NCBI GenBank assembly: GCA_035048495.1
Contig: CM068549.1
Coordinates: forward strand, 5,997,822-6,061,821
Direction: 5' to 3'
DNA: 64,000 nucleotides
Source of the DNA: Euptelea pleiosperma
Taxonomy: Eukaryota > Streptophyta > Magnoliopsida > Ranunculales > Eupteleaceae
Shown here: one piece after another, positions 48,728 to 59,459 of the stretch
Numbering within the stretch: position 1 is the first letter of the stretch
Layout: each line of letters starts with the position of its first letter
The notes under the pieces: generated by a model
The model's database searches: none
The model's input: only the letters and a program-made list of their open reading frames with translations
What the model was told of the DNA's origin: nothing
Translations under genes and position numbers: made by a program

Positions 48728-51141
48728 GTTTAACATTGAGCTGTGTCTTGACTATAGGGTCCCAATTGGCCTAGACTTACCCATCCCCACCACCCTTGGA
48801 TTGTGCAACAATCATGATGAACCCATGTTTCCATCTATGGTGCCCTTACAGGCAGCTACTTATACACCGAGCATAGAGATACCCATATCCATCTCTATTT
48901 CTGATGATTCTACATCAGCACTGGATGTAGATATTCCTACCATTGAGCAATATCTAGAAAATGGGATTCCAGCTGCCCAGGACCTACCGTTCCCCACCGA
49001 GGATAAACACATTGAGTGTAGGGATTGGAACATCCCTCTCACATTAGGAAACCTCGAGGAAAAGGTCCACAGTTTTGACCCACCACCATACGTCGATGTT
49101 GTCAATAAACAGTGTGCCGTAGAGAATCTAATTCAGGACTCTTCCGAGGAAAAACTCTCCCAGTCTAAAGAACACTTTGCTCCTGACTTCATCTCGGAGT
49201 TAGACAATTATGCTATTACTGGTCTGCAGGAGTCTGCTCCATTTAGATACATTCTCGCTAAACTCAATGAGTTTGCGGCTCTGCTAACCATGGCCAGAGA
49301 ACCCACTACTGTTCTCATCTCAATCTTTACTGAGAAGCTTTGATCCCTCCCAGCTGAACTACATGTTTTTGCGGATTTGCAAAGAGCACTTACTATCCTT
49401 CTCTCAGTTTACACTGAGAAAGACCTATTTTATACAGGTATACCTAGACAAGGGATAGGATAACAGTCTCTGTTCTACCTTAGAAGACTGTAGATTCACT
49501 CAGTCTTCATGAGTTTTAACCTAGTTGGGGGTACTTGATATACCCCCGTCATGTCTGGCTGAAGACATAAAACTTAGCTCTTTCGGAAAGGCAATTCCAG
49601 TATTCCTAGAGTACATGAGTCTCTATATTTGTTATTACTGTGATATCTCTAGACATGCAGGTACATTTATTCTTCAAATCATCAAGTACCACACACTGTC
49701 GAGTTTATGCCGACTTGGTAATATCCTCCTTGAACCTTTACATCATCATTACCAATTTTTCATCATCTTTTGTCCCGGTCATGATCACCGATGACGGTGC
49801 TATATTTTGGTTGGGGGTGGGTTTTTACCAAAAATCATGTTTTCATTTTGATAAAAAAAAAAAAAAAAAAAGAGAGAAATCTTGTGTTTTTGGGTGTGAT
49901 TTCATATGATTTTCGAAAATGCCCTGACTTGATGAGTAAAAAGTTTTCGTAAAGTCTATTTATTGAAAATGATGTCTATTTTGAAAAATCACTTATTAGT
50001 TCTTCATTCAGTTTGAAAGCAAACATTACTACAATGGATTGAAAACTCTTTGAAAACTCAGATTTTGCAAAAATGTTCAAATATCAACATCTGAATTATC
50101 CGATGTTTAGATTGTTTAGAGATCTAAGGAGAACAATTGTGGAGACCTAACCCAGTGAGCTTTTGAGCTTTTCATTATTTCTGAGGGTTATAAAATTATT
50201 CTAAGTCACAAGATGACTCATAATTCTTCTAGTCCCCTAATATTTCCATTGAGTGGTCTCATTAACCTTTGCTTTGGTCATGAAACTCAGAACTACATCA
50301 AATTCGGAGTATTACATAAAGAAACTTCTCTATATCCATTCGAGACATCGAAGATGAAAGTACAAACCCTAGAAAATGATATAGGCCATCTTTTTAGCCG
50401 ATTAGACTTTTTAGTTTCCTTAACATCTATACCGTTAGAAACTATTTTTGAGCCTGTTGATGAAAACCTTTTCTTGTTAACACATCAACCAAAAACCCAA
50501 TCCCAAAAAAGAGTTCAATACGATAACCTACTTTTGAGAGGGATCAAAGAGTATTTGGTATGATTAGGAAAAGATAGAAACCAAGAAAGAAAAAGAAAAC
50601 AAAACAAAACAAATGGTTCGAGCTGAAAAGAAACATGATCAGAAAGAAAGAAGGAAAGGTTGAAGAATAGCCAAAAAGATAAAAATTGGAAGAAAAAAAA
50701 AAAAAAAAAAGTCAAGGAAATATTATCCCTGGGAAAAGTTGCAAAGAATAGTGAGATACCCTCTCAGAATTTTTGAATACCAGAATATCCTTCTTTTTTG
50801 AACCTATCTAAGCCTCAATACAACCTATGCAAGTCCTATTTGATTCTAGATTTGTACCATCCTCAAGTGTGGAGAATGGAGAAAAGAGAAATTATAGAGT
50901 TTGATCCGACGTTCCTAAGTGATATGACATTCCAATCATGAGATCTTCTTAAATCTTCTTATACCCTCTATTCAAAAACTATATATGTGAGACGTTTGCC
51001 AGTTTCTATATTCATCTCCTCATATATAATTTGAGAGAAAAGTATAAAATCATTTCTGAGTGATTTACTTCTGAGTGGTATACAAGTGAGGATTGAGGTC
51101 GAGGCATAGAGTCTCTAAAGAGATCTAGATATATCTACTGC
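48728..51141 (+). mobile_element. Athila-like element, 3' region, copy A (left part)
   Basis: Corresponds to the part downstream of pol in the minus-strand element at 59460-61398. A plus-strand frame to 49343 (QDSSEEKLSQSKEHFAPDFI, then LNEFAALLTMAREPTT) matches a frame in copy B (55799-56142). Next come the GTTGGGGGT/CCCCCGTCATGTCTGGCTGAAGA block (49525-49560), a hairpin (49583-49600), TTGGTTGGGGGTGGGTTTTTACCAA (49806-49832), an A-run, and a long AT-rich tail. It is interrupted at 51141 by a solo LTR and resumes at 53895. The pol part is missing. Confidence 0.8.
50213..50563 (+). other. Small ORF in Athila-like 3' region
   Basis: A 116-codon frame starting MTHNSSSPLIFPLSGLINLC. The minus-strand element has a homologous but shorter frame (MTHYSSCPQYSLRDLIIFCF, from about 60647). 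Copy B is cut by an LTR exactly at this ATG. Whether it is translated is unknown, and no domain is recognised. Confidence 0.3.
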
Positions 51142-52299
51142 TGATATTCGCTCAAAAGTGCTTATTTTAAGCAATTATCCTTTTTGCGTTATTGCATTCT
51201 CCTACGTAAAATGCTCTATTTATCTACTTTTCTACGTAATAGTCTCTTCTATTGCGTAGAACACACTTTTCTGGACGAAATGGTATATTTGCATGCATTA
51301 AACACATTTTCGGAAGTCTAGATATTAAACCGTTCTGATAAAGTCTCATTACGCGCTTCTTCTGTCGCAGGAAACCCCGATGGGACGATTCTCGAGACTT
51401 GCGGGCCTAAATCGATCATGAAAGCCCATTATCAAAGCTTAAAGAGCCCATAGGCTATGACTAGAAGATATGGGCCAAATACGGGTTGAAAAAGAGGACC
51501 GAAGAGCCGGCCCAAAGAACGAAGAGAGCGGGAGAGCCAATGACCAAGAGACGGACCAAAGCGTTTAAAGCCACATGAGTCAGCAAGGAATGAAAGTCTA
51601 CTCTACTGGAGAAGCGTGAGGATGGTCACAGAGAAGACCAGGGTTCCAGACCCTCCTCCAGTGCTTTTTTCCATTTTTTTGATACTTTTTCTCTCATTTC
51701 TTCTTATTCTCTCTCTCTCTTCATCTCTCGATCCTCGAATCTACTGACCTAACCCCAGAACTCCTACCCTTCGGCTCTATCTCATCTCCCTTAGCTTTCT
51801 GACCGTTGGATCTTCCATCGGACCGTTGGATCTTCAATCGGACCGTTGGATCTCTCCAGATCTGTCGATCTACCAATCTGAGTCCCAATCAAGTCACCAT
51901 CCATCCGATCGCCATCAGACTGTCTGTCACATCATCTTGTGAGACGATGGACATCATCAGTCCATGAGGGCCAATAGCCGGGCCCATCTTCATCGACCCG
52001 CTGTCCGACCAGTTAATGGACCCCGCGAATTTCAAAAATAATTTTAATTAAATGGGGGGTCCACTAATTGGGGAGATTCCCCATAGAATTTTCGTATTTT
52101 TTATTTTCAAAAAATACCCTATTTCCATTAAAGGAAATAGGGAGCTTTAAAAGGAGAAGGATAGGGGTTCATTCGAACCCTAATCCCCCTCTTTTCTTCT
52201 CCTCTCCTTCTCCTTTACTCTTCCCCTCGTTTTTGGCCCCATCTTCCTCCTCCTTTCTTCTTTCTCGTTTTTCCTTCTCTTCATCTTCTTCACGTCTTC

Positions 52300-52323
52300 G
52301 CCGGAGTTGCCTGCAACTCCGGC
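52300..52323. repeat. LTR hairpin before CTT tract
   Basis: Arms GCCGGAGTTGC and GCAACTCCGGC with a 2-nt loop. Confidence 0.9.
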
Positions 52324-52444
52324 CGTCTGGTAAGTCTTCTTCCTCCTCCTCTTCTTCTTCTTCTTCTTCTTCTTCTTTTTTCTCCTTCTCTCCTCTGTCT
52401 TCTTCTTCTTGCTGTTCTTATTTTTCTTGTTCTCTTCACGTCCC

Positions 52445-52471
52445 ACCGGAGTTGCAGGCTGCAACTCCGGT
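52445..52471. repeat. LTR hairpin after CTT tract
   Basis: Perfect 13-bp arm ACCGGAGTTGCAG and its inverse around one base. Confidence 0.9.
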
Positions 52472-53894
52472 CGCCAGCGCACCTCTCCGCCTCCACCATC
52501 TTCTCCGGCCACAAATGCACTTCTTGCAACACCACAGCCATCGCACCACCCCTGCTACCACCGCTGCCATCACCGTCTAAGCACCGCTTCCTCATAGTCG
52601 TGCAACCAGTGAGACAGCACACCGTCTTCTCTCCTCGACAGACTGGTTCGCCCTTTTCAAACCGCCTGTGCGATCGCCATCCATACCGCCTTCTTCTCCG
52701 CCTGCCTGCGCCACCGCCCTCCACAGGTGCAGATCCTCACCTCTTCACGACCACCATCTTCTTCATTGTTGCTGGAAACGTCCAGCAACAACCTCCACCT
52801 GTGCACACCGCCTCCGCCTTCGCCTCCAGCAACCACTACAGTTGTTGCTCCGCCTGAGCTCTCTTCCAGGCCGTAACAACTCCACTCTTCATCGGTTCTG
52901 GTGTGAGACCTGCAACACCAGTCAACCGGACTGTATGCCTGCAAATACCGACATCAACACCCAAAAAATAAAAAATAAAAAAATTTAAAATAAAGAGAAG
53001 AGCAGCATCTCCAGCCACCGTCTCTTCTTCTTTGGGCGGCTACCATCACGAGCAGCACCACCTTGCTGCCCTTGCACTTGTGCTCCTTGGGTCAAACCAT
53101 TAACACCTGGAGAAGAAGCTCTTACTCTCTCAACCAGTGATCTCATTGGCAGCTTTGCAGCCTCCACATCGTGTTCACTTTCTGAGGTATCAACTCCCTC
53201 ATCTTCACCACCACGATCCTCATCCCGTACATCTTCCACCATGGTAAGTTGAATGTTCTCCTATCTCTCTCTCTTCTTCTATCTTCTCTTTTCTTTAGTT
53301 TCTCTCTCCTAGAATATCTTTCTCTCTCTAAAATGCATTTCCCCTCATCTTCTTTCTCTACCACTCTCTTCTATCACTACAATCTCACTTCCACTCTCTA
53401 GGGATTCTTTTCTCATCATTTCTCTCTCTAGAACTCCCTTTCTCTCTCTAACCATTTTCTCTCTACTTTTCCCTGCTTACTAGTTGACTTTGATTATTCA
53501 TGATGAAATGTTTTGATTATCAGCCTTTGTAATCGACATATGATTTAAATGAATTAATTTGATGTTGATGGTGTTTGATTAGTTAAATGCTTATTTAATC
53601 TCACTCATTTTTAGTGTTCATGATCTTCCGAAAATCTCAAAAGAATATTTTTGAAATCACTTTTATCACCATTCTCACCCTTTCATCCTTTTATTTTTAG
53701 AAATTTTTGAGAAAAATCCATTATTTTATGTTCTTATTCGCGCTAATCTGACTAATCCCGAGTGCGGATCGACATCCGACACGAATCCCTATACAAATCT
53801 ATCAATTTTGCAGGATAATCGGATAAAAATTACAAATGTGTTGAAGTTAGGGTTTCCGTAACCAACGACGCGGAAAATCCCTACTTTCAACTGC

Positions 53895-54144
53895 CAGATA
53901 AGGATGATGTTGAACGCACATTGAGTCTGAGTAATCTTTTGTTTGAAGGTCCATTTGTAGAAGTGTTGCATTTTGCTAATTAGTTCTAATTTTTGAATGA
54001 TTTCTTGCATCCTTAAAATAATCTGACAAAAGGAGTTTTTCTGAGTAATGCAAATAAGTTTTCTAGCATATTATGCCTAACCCTCTTTCGCTCACTTATT
54101 TCGCAATAGTTGCCAAGGATTGGTAATATGCTAGTTGGGGGTTG
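53895..54144 (+). mobile_element. Athila-like 3' region, copy A (right part) with polypurine tract
   Basis: Continues the host of the solo LTR and ends AGTTGGGGGTTG directly before an LTR start at 54145. That is the polypurine tract. The segment TTGCCAAGGATTGG.AATATGCT just before it is conserved in the minus-strand element (59470-59495). Confidence 0.85.
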
Positions 54145-55798
54145 TGATATTCGCTCAAAAGTGCTTATTTTAAGCCATTATCCTTATAGCGATGTCGCAT
54201 TCTCCTACGTAAAACTTATCTTTTTGTCGACTTTTCCATATAAGAGTTTCTTCCATTGCGTAGAACGCATTCTTTAGACGAAAATCGACTATTTGCATGA
54301 AATATACGCATTTCGGATAATCCAATATCAAGGTGTTTTAGTTGAATCTCATTACGTGCTTTTTCACTTGTAAGAGACCCTATCGGGCGATTCTCGATGA
54401 CTGGCGGGCCCACGATCAACCACAGAAGACTTCTATCAAAGCTTAAAGAGCCAACAGGCTAGGATAAAAAGATAGAAGACATATACGGGCAAAGCTAGAG
54501 GATCGTAGAGCCGGAACAAGGACTAAGAGAGAGAATAGCTAGAGACCAAGAGAAGGACTAGGTGTTAAAGGCCACACCAATTGACATCAAAGGATAAGTT
54601 TGACTTATTGGTGGAGTAGACGAGAGAGAATAAAGAAGACCAGGGTTCGAGACCCTCCAATGCTTTTATTTTTATATTTTTCTCTCACCTCTCTCCTATT
54701 TCTCTCTTTATCTATCTATCTTGGCCCATGACCTAAGCCCATGACCCATGACCCATGACCCATGCCCATATCCATGACCTATACCCATGCCCATGACCCA
54801 TGACCCATGACCCATACCCATACCCATGACCCATGCCCATTACCCATGCTCATGCCCATTTGCAACAACAAGAGAGAATTGGTCTCACTTGACCGATTCT
54901 TCTCTCCCCCATATCTCTCTATCCTAGTCACTCTCTCTCATCTAACTAACCCATTCCCAACTGTTGGATCTCTCTAGATCTGACGGTCATCATTTTTACA
55001 ACAAGCAAAAAGAAAAAAAAAGTCTATAAGAGATCTACGATCTCTCCTTCTTGGGTTGGTTCCCTCCCCCCTTCTCTTCCTTTCTTTTTTCTTTCTTTCT
55101 TTTCTTCTTCACCCTTCTTCTCCGGCGAGCTCACCATTAACGCCTCCACCTCGAAGTGCAAAGCGTTAAACAGCAACGTCTCCTTGCTGTCCATTTCATT
55201 CGCCACAATCAAAGGCTACAATCCTCAATCCTACTGAGTTATATCCAATAGAAGTTGCACCATCTACCTCTTCAATGGTAAGCTTCTCTCTAATTCATCT
55301 CTCTAATCTTCTTACCTTCTTTCACTCTCTTCTTTCCCTCTCTACCTTTACATGCTTTCTAGGGTAATATTTTAATGGCTTTCTAGATTAATTTGGTTTA
55401 ATGTTATTTCCATTGTAAAGCATTTGAACAAGCATTGTAAGTATTTGTTTTTAGTTTAATAAACAAGTTTTAAATTCAAGTTTAAGTTGATTTCATTTAT
55501 TGTGTTTTTCATTCTCATTTTTCTTATGTTTTTTTTTATTCTAATAGTTTTAACAACAATCGCAGGCATATTTTAAATCAACCTCCACCATTCTCACCCT
55601 TCCATTTATTCTGAGCATTTTCTGATTATTCTTGTTTCTTATTGTGCTAACTAATCCCGAGTGTGGACGATATCCGACACGAGCCACTGTGCAAGTCTAC
55701 TTATTCGCAGATTAAGTGAACCAATTCGGAGAAATTACAAATATTATTGAACTTTAGGGTTTCCGTAACCAACGACGCGGAAAAAACCCTTAATTTCA
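54145..55798 (+). repeat. 3' LTR, shorter Athila-like subfamily
   Basis: TGATATTCGCTC to ...TAATTTCA, 1654 bp. It lacks the CTT tracts and CCGGAGTTGCAG hairpins of the longer LTRs and carries an ACCCATG minisatellite (54722-54865). The U5 block is still conserved (CCGAGTGTGG..GATATCCGACACGAG and TTTCCGTAACCAACGACGCGG). Confidence 0.85.
54722..54865. repeat. (ACCCATG)n minisatellite
   Basis: About 20 units of 6-8 bp, mainly CCCATG separated by A, AC, C or TA. It lies in the 54145-55798 LTR at a position where other LTRs have transcription-unit sequence. Confidence 0.9.
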
Positions 55799-57027
55799 CT
55801 GATGCACACATCGGGTGTGGGAAAGATGACATATTGACGGCATTTGACAACCTCAAAACAAAGGTTACCATTTTTGAACAACCAACATACGTCGATATTG
55901 TCGATACACCATGTGCGGTAGAGAGTCTACTTTCGGACTCTCCCGAGGAAATATTACCTAAGTGTCTAGAACACTTTGAGCCTGACTTCATCTCGGAGTC
56001 AGACAATTTTGGTATTATTGATCTGCTGGAGTCTACTCCATTCAAATATATTCCCGCTAAACTCAATGAGTTTGCGGCTCTGCTAACCATGGTCAGAGAA
56101 CCCACTACTACTCTCCTCTCAGTTTTTACTGAGAAGCTTTGATCCCTCCCCGCTGAACTAAATGTTTTTGGGGGTCTGCTAAAAGAACTTACTGCCCTTC
56201 TCTCAGTTTACACTGAGAGAGACCTATTCTACATAGGTATACCTAGACAAGGGATAGGATAACAGTCTCTGTTCCACCTTAGAAGACTGCGAATTCACTC
56301 AGTCTCCATGAGTTTTAACATGGTTGGGGGTACTTGTTATACCCCCGTCATGTCTGGCTGAAGATATAAAACTTAGTGCTTTCGGAAAGGCAATTTCGAT
56401 ATTCCTAGAGTACATGAGTCTCTATATTTGTTATTATTGTGATATTTCTGGACATGCAGGTACATTTATTCTTCAAATAATCAGGTACCACACACTGTCG
56501 AGTTAATGCCGACTTGGTAATATCCTCCTTGAACCTTTGAATCATCATTACCAATTTTTCATCATCTTTTGCCCCGTCATGAGCATTGAGGACAGTGCTA
56601 TATTTTGGTTGGGGGTGGGTTTTTACCAAAACTCATGTTTTCATTTTGATAAAAAAATAATAATAATAATAATAAAAAAGAGAGAGAAACCTTGTGTTTT
56701 TGGGTGTGATTTCATGTGATTTTCGAAAATGCTCTAACTTGATTAGTGAAAACCTTCTAGAAAGTCTATTCGTTGAAAAGGATATCTATTTTGAAAAATC
56801 ACTTGTTAGCTCGTCATTCAGTTTGAAAGCAAACATTACTACAATGGATTGAAAACTCTTTGAAAACTCAGATTCTGCAAAAATGTTCACATATCAACGT
56901 CTGAGTTATCCGATGTTTAGATTATTTAGAGATCCAAGGAGAACAATTACGGAGACCTAACCCAGTGAGCTTTTGAGCTTTTCATTATTTCTGAGGGTTA
57001 TAAAATTATTCTGAGTCACAAGATGAC
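55799..57027 (+). mobile_element. Athila-like 3' region, copy B
   Basis: Starts directly after the LTR end and parallels copy A from about 49000: frame EQPTYVDIVDTPCAVESLL...LNEFAALLTMVREPTT to a stop at 56142, the CCCCCGTCATGTCTGGCTG block, a hairpin (56382-56399), GGTTGGGGGTGGG (56607) and an AT-rich tail. At 57027 it is cut by the minus-strand LTR, which duplicated ATGAC. Confidence 0.8.
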
Positions 57028-58051
57028 TGAAAATAGGATTTTTCCACGTCGTTGGTTACGGAAACCCTAATCTCAACAATATTTGTAATTATTCGATTCT
57101 TTTTTACTCAAATCCTGCAAAAATCACAGGGTTGTACAGTGGCTCGTGTCGGATGTCGATCCGCACTCGGGGTTAGTTAGCGCGACTCATGAACATGCAA
57201 TGACGGATTTTTATCAAGAAAACATGGAGAGGTGAGAATGATGATCGATTTAAAATAATTATTGGCGATTTTTAGAGAGAGAAATTTCCCACAAGTAATT
57301 AAGACGAGAATAAATTGAGAATAAGACTGAAAACACAATACTGCAAAATCAATTAAACTTTATTCAATCATAGTGCTTACAAACTATCTTTGTAGAAATT
57401 ACTAAAAACTTGACTATAAAGCATTAAAATTCTAGAGAGATTTAGAGATAGAAATAAGAACTAGAGAGAGAGAGTGAGATAGAGAGAAGAACTCACCATG
57501 ACTTACCATGAGGATCGGCTCGGTCTTTGGTCTACCAAGGGATGGTGATGTGCATGGATGTGCACCGGTGGTGCGCACAGGAGAGAGCAACACAGTCCTT
57601 TAAACTGTGTTTAACTTGGAGAAGGGAGTGTTGCATGGTGGAGTGAAGAGACCCCAAGTTGCTAGTCGTGGCTGCACCGTAGAGGAGGATGGAGGATCGG
57701 TGTTGCAGCGACAAGGTAGTAGATGGAAGGAGGCGCAACTCTCCTCTAATGGTGGAGGCGGTACAATGAGTTGCAGGTTGAGGGCGGCTAGAGGAATGGT
57801 GAAGGGCAGGTGGAGGACGCCCAGATCACCCCCTTCTTCCCTCTTCTCTCGTCTTCATTTCTTACCCCTTTTTTTTCTGGTTTTCTCCTCCGTTTTGGTG
57901 AGGGAGAAAATGGCTCACCCCCTTGTTGCCGGTTGGGTAACGGCTTGAGGGGGAGTGATCGAGAGAAGGAAGGATGGGATTGAGGAATGAAGGTGGTGGC
58001 TACGGTTTTGGATCTGGAAGTGGTGGTAGAGATCGTGGAGGAGCACTGACG

Positions 58052-58079
58052 GCCGGAGTTGCAGGTCTGCAACTCCGGC
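58052..58079. repeat. LTR hairpin
   Basis: Arms GCCGGAGTTGCAG and the exact inverse, loop of two bases. Confidence 0.9.
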
Positions 58080-58229
58080 GTTAAAAAAAACGGTAATGAC
58101 AACAAAAACGAAAACAAAAATGAAAAAAAAAATGAGAAGAAAAAGAAAAAGAAGAAGAAGAAGAAGAAGAAGAAGAAGAAGAAGAAGAAGAAGAAGAAGA
58201 AGAAGAGGAGGAGGAGGAAGACCTTGATG

Positions 58230-58256
58230 GCCGGAGTTGCTGCCTGCAACTCCGGC
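58230..58256. repeat. LTR hairpin
   Basis: Arms GCCGGAGTTGC and GCAACTCCGGC, loop TGCCT. Confidence 0.9.
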
Positions 58257-58407
58257 GAAGATGAGGAGGAAGAAGAAGAAAAAAAAAAAATTAAAAAGAA
58301 GGGAAGATGGGGCCAGAAGGAGAAGAGATCTGTGCGGGATTGATAGGGGGAGAGAATGGAAGAGAAAGGGGGGGGGATTAGGGTTCGAACGAACCCTTCT
58401 CCCTCCT

Positions 58408-58444
58408 CTTATAAAGCTCCCTATTTCCATTAATGGAAATAGGG
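58408..58444 (-). promoter_or_regulatory. LTR core promoter: palindrome plus TATA
   Basis: On the minus strand a perfect 26-bp palindrome (58444-58419; half-site CCCTATTTCC..., other half GGAAATAGGG) is followed at once by GAGCTTTATAAGAGG. The same arrangement is at 34074-34109 and, with one central mismatch, at 30140 and 52117. Confidence 0.7.
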
Positions 58445-58465
58445 TATTTTTTGAAAATAAAAAAT

Positions 58466-58516
<51 letters not shown>

Positions 58517-59459
58517 TAAAAACCTACTTTTCTATGGGGAATCTCCCCAATTAGTGGACCCCCCATTTAATTAAAATTATTTTTGAAATTCGCGGGGTCC
58601 ACTAACTGGTCGGTCAGCGGGTCGATGAAGATGGGCCCGGCTATTGGCCCTCATGGGTTGATGATGTCCATCATCTCACAGAATGAAGTGACAGACAGTC
58701 TGATGGCGATCGGATGGATGGTGACTTGATTGGGACTCAGATTGGTAGATCGACGGATCTAGAGAGATCCAACGGTCCGATTGAAGATCCAACGGTCAGA
58801 AAGCTAAGGGAGATGAGATAGAGCTGATAGGCAGGAGTTCTGGGGTTAGGTCAGTAGATTCGAGGATCGAGAGATGAAGAGAGAGAGAGAATAAGGAGAG
58901 ATGAGAGAAAAAGTATCAAAAAAAATGGAAAAAAAGCACTGGCGGAGGGTCTGGAACCCTGTTCTTCACTGTGACCATCCTCACGCTTTTCCAGTAGAGT
59001 CGACCATCATTCTTTGCTGACTCATGTGGCTTTAAACGCTTTGGTCCGTCTCTTGGTCATTGGCTCTCCTACTCTCTTCGTTCTTTGGGCCGACTTTTTG
59101 GTCCTCTTATTCAGCCCATATTTGGCCCATATCTTCTAGTTGTAGCATGTGGGCTTGTTAAGCTTTGATAATGGGCTTTCATGATCGATTTGGGCCCACA
59201 AGTCTCGAAAATCGTCCCATCGGGGTTTCCTGCGACAGAAGAAGCGCGTAATGAGACTTTATCAGAACGGCTTAATATTTAGACTTCCGAAAATGTGTTT
59301 AATGCATGCAAATATACCATTTCGTCCAGAAAAGTGTGTTTTACGCAATGAGATAGACTCTTACGTAGAAAAGTGGATAATTAGAGCAATTTTACGTAGG
59401 AGAGTGCGATAACGCTAACAGGATAAGTGCTTAAAATAAGCACTTTTGAGCGAATATCA

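Larger units (their letters stand above)
51142..53889 (+). mobile_element. Solo LTR inserted in Athila-like 3' region
   Basis: TGATATTCGCTC to ...CTACTTTCA, 2748 bp, flanked by ACTGC on both sides (51137-51141 and 53890-53894). It contains the near-palindrome 52117-52142, TATA-like CTTTAAAAGG, two hairpins (52300-52323 and 52445-52471) and the U5 block (53757-53889). The host sequence continues across it. Confidence 0.92.
57028..59459 (-). repeat. 3' LTR of the minus-strand Athila-like element
   Basis: On the minus strand TGATATTCGCTC (59459) to ...CCTATTTTCA (57028), 2432 bp. The left flank is ATGAC (57023-57027), and its partner is beyond 64000. The polypurine tract (59471-59460) and the pol gene upstream show it is the 3' LTR of a larger element. 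It carries a TATA box, a palindrome, two hairpins (58052-58079 and 58230-58256), GAA/CTT and poly(T/A) tracts and the U5 block (57040-57175). Confidence 0.92.

Noticed and set aside
49525..49794. Frame beginning MGVLDIPPSCLAEDIKLSS, seen in three copies
   Set aside because: Similarity follows the nucleotide conservation of the post-pol block. In the minus-strand copy the frame shifts after EYMSL, so coding constraint is not supported.
58059..58430. Poly-Lys / poly-Phe frames
   Set aside because: Same explanation: GAA/CTT tract of the 3' LTR.
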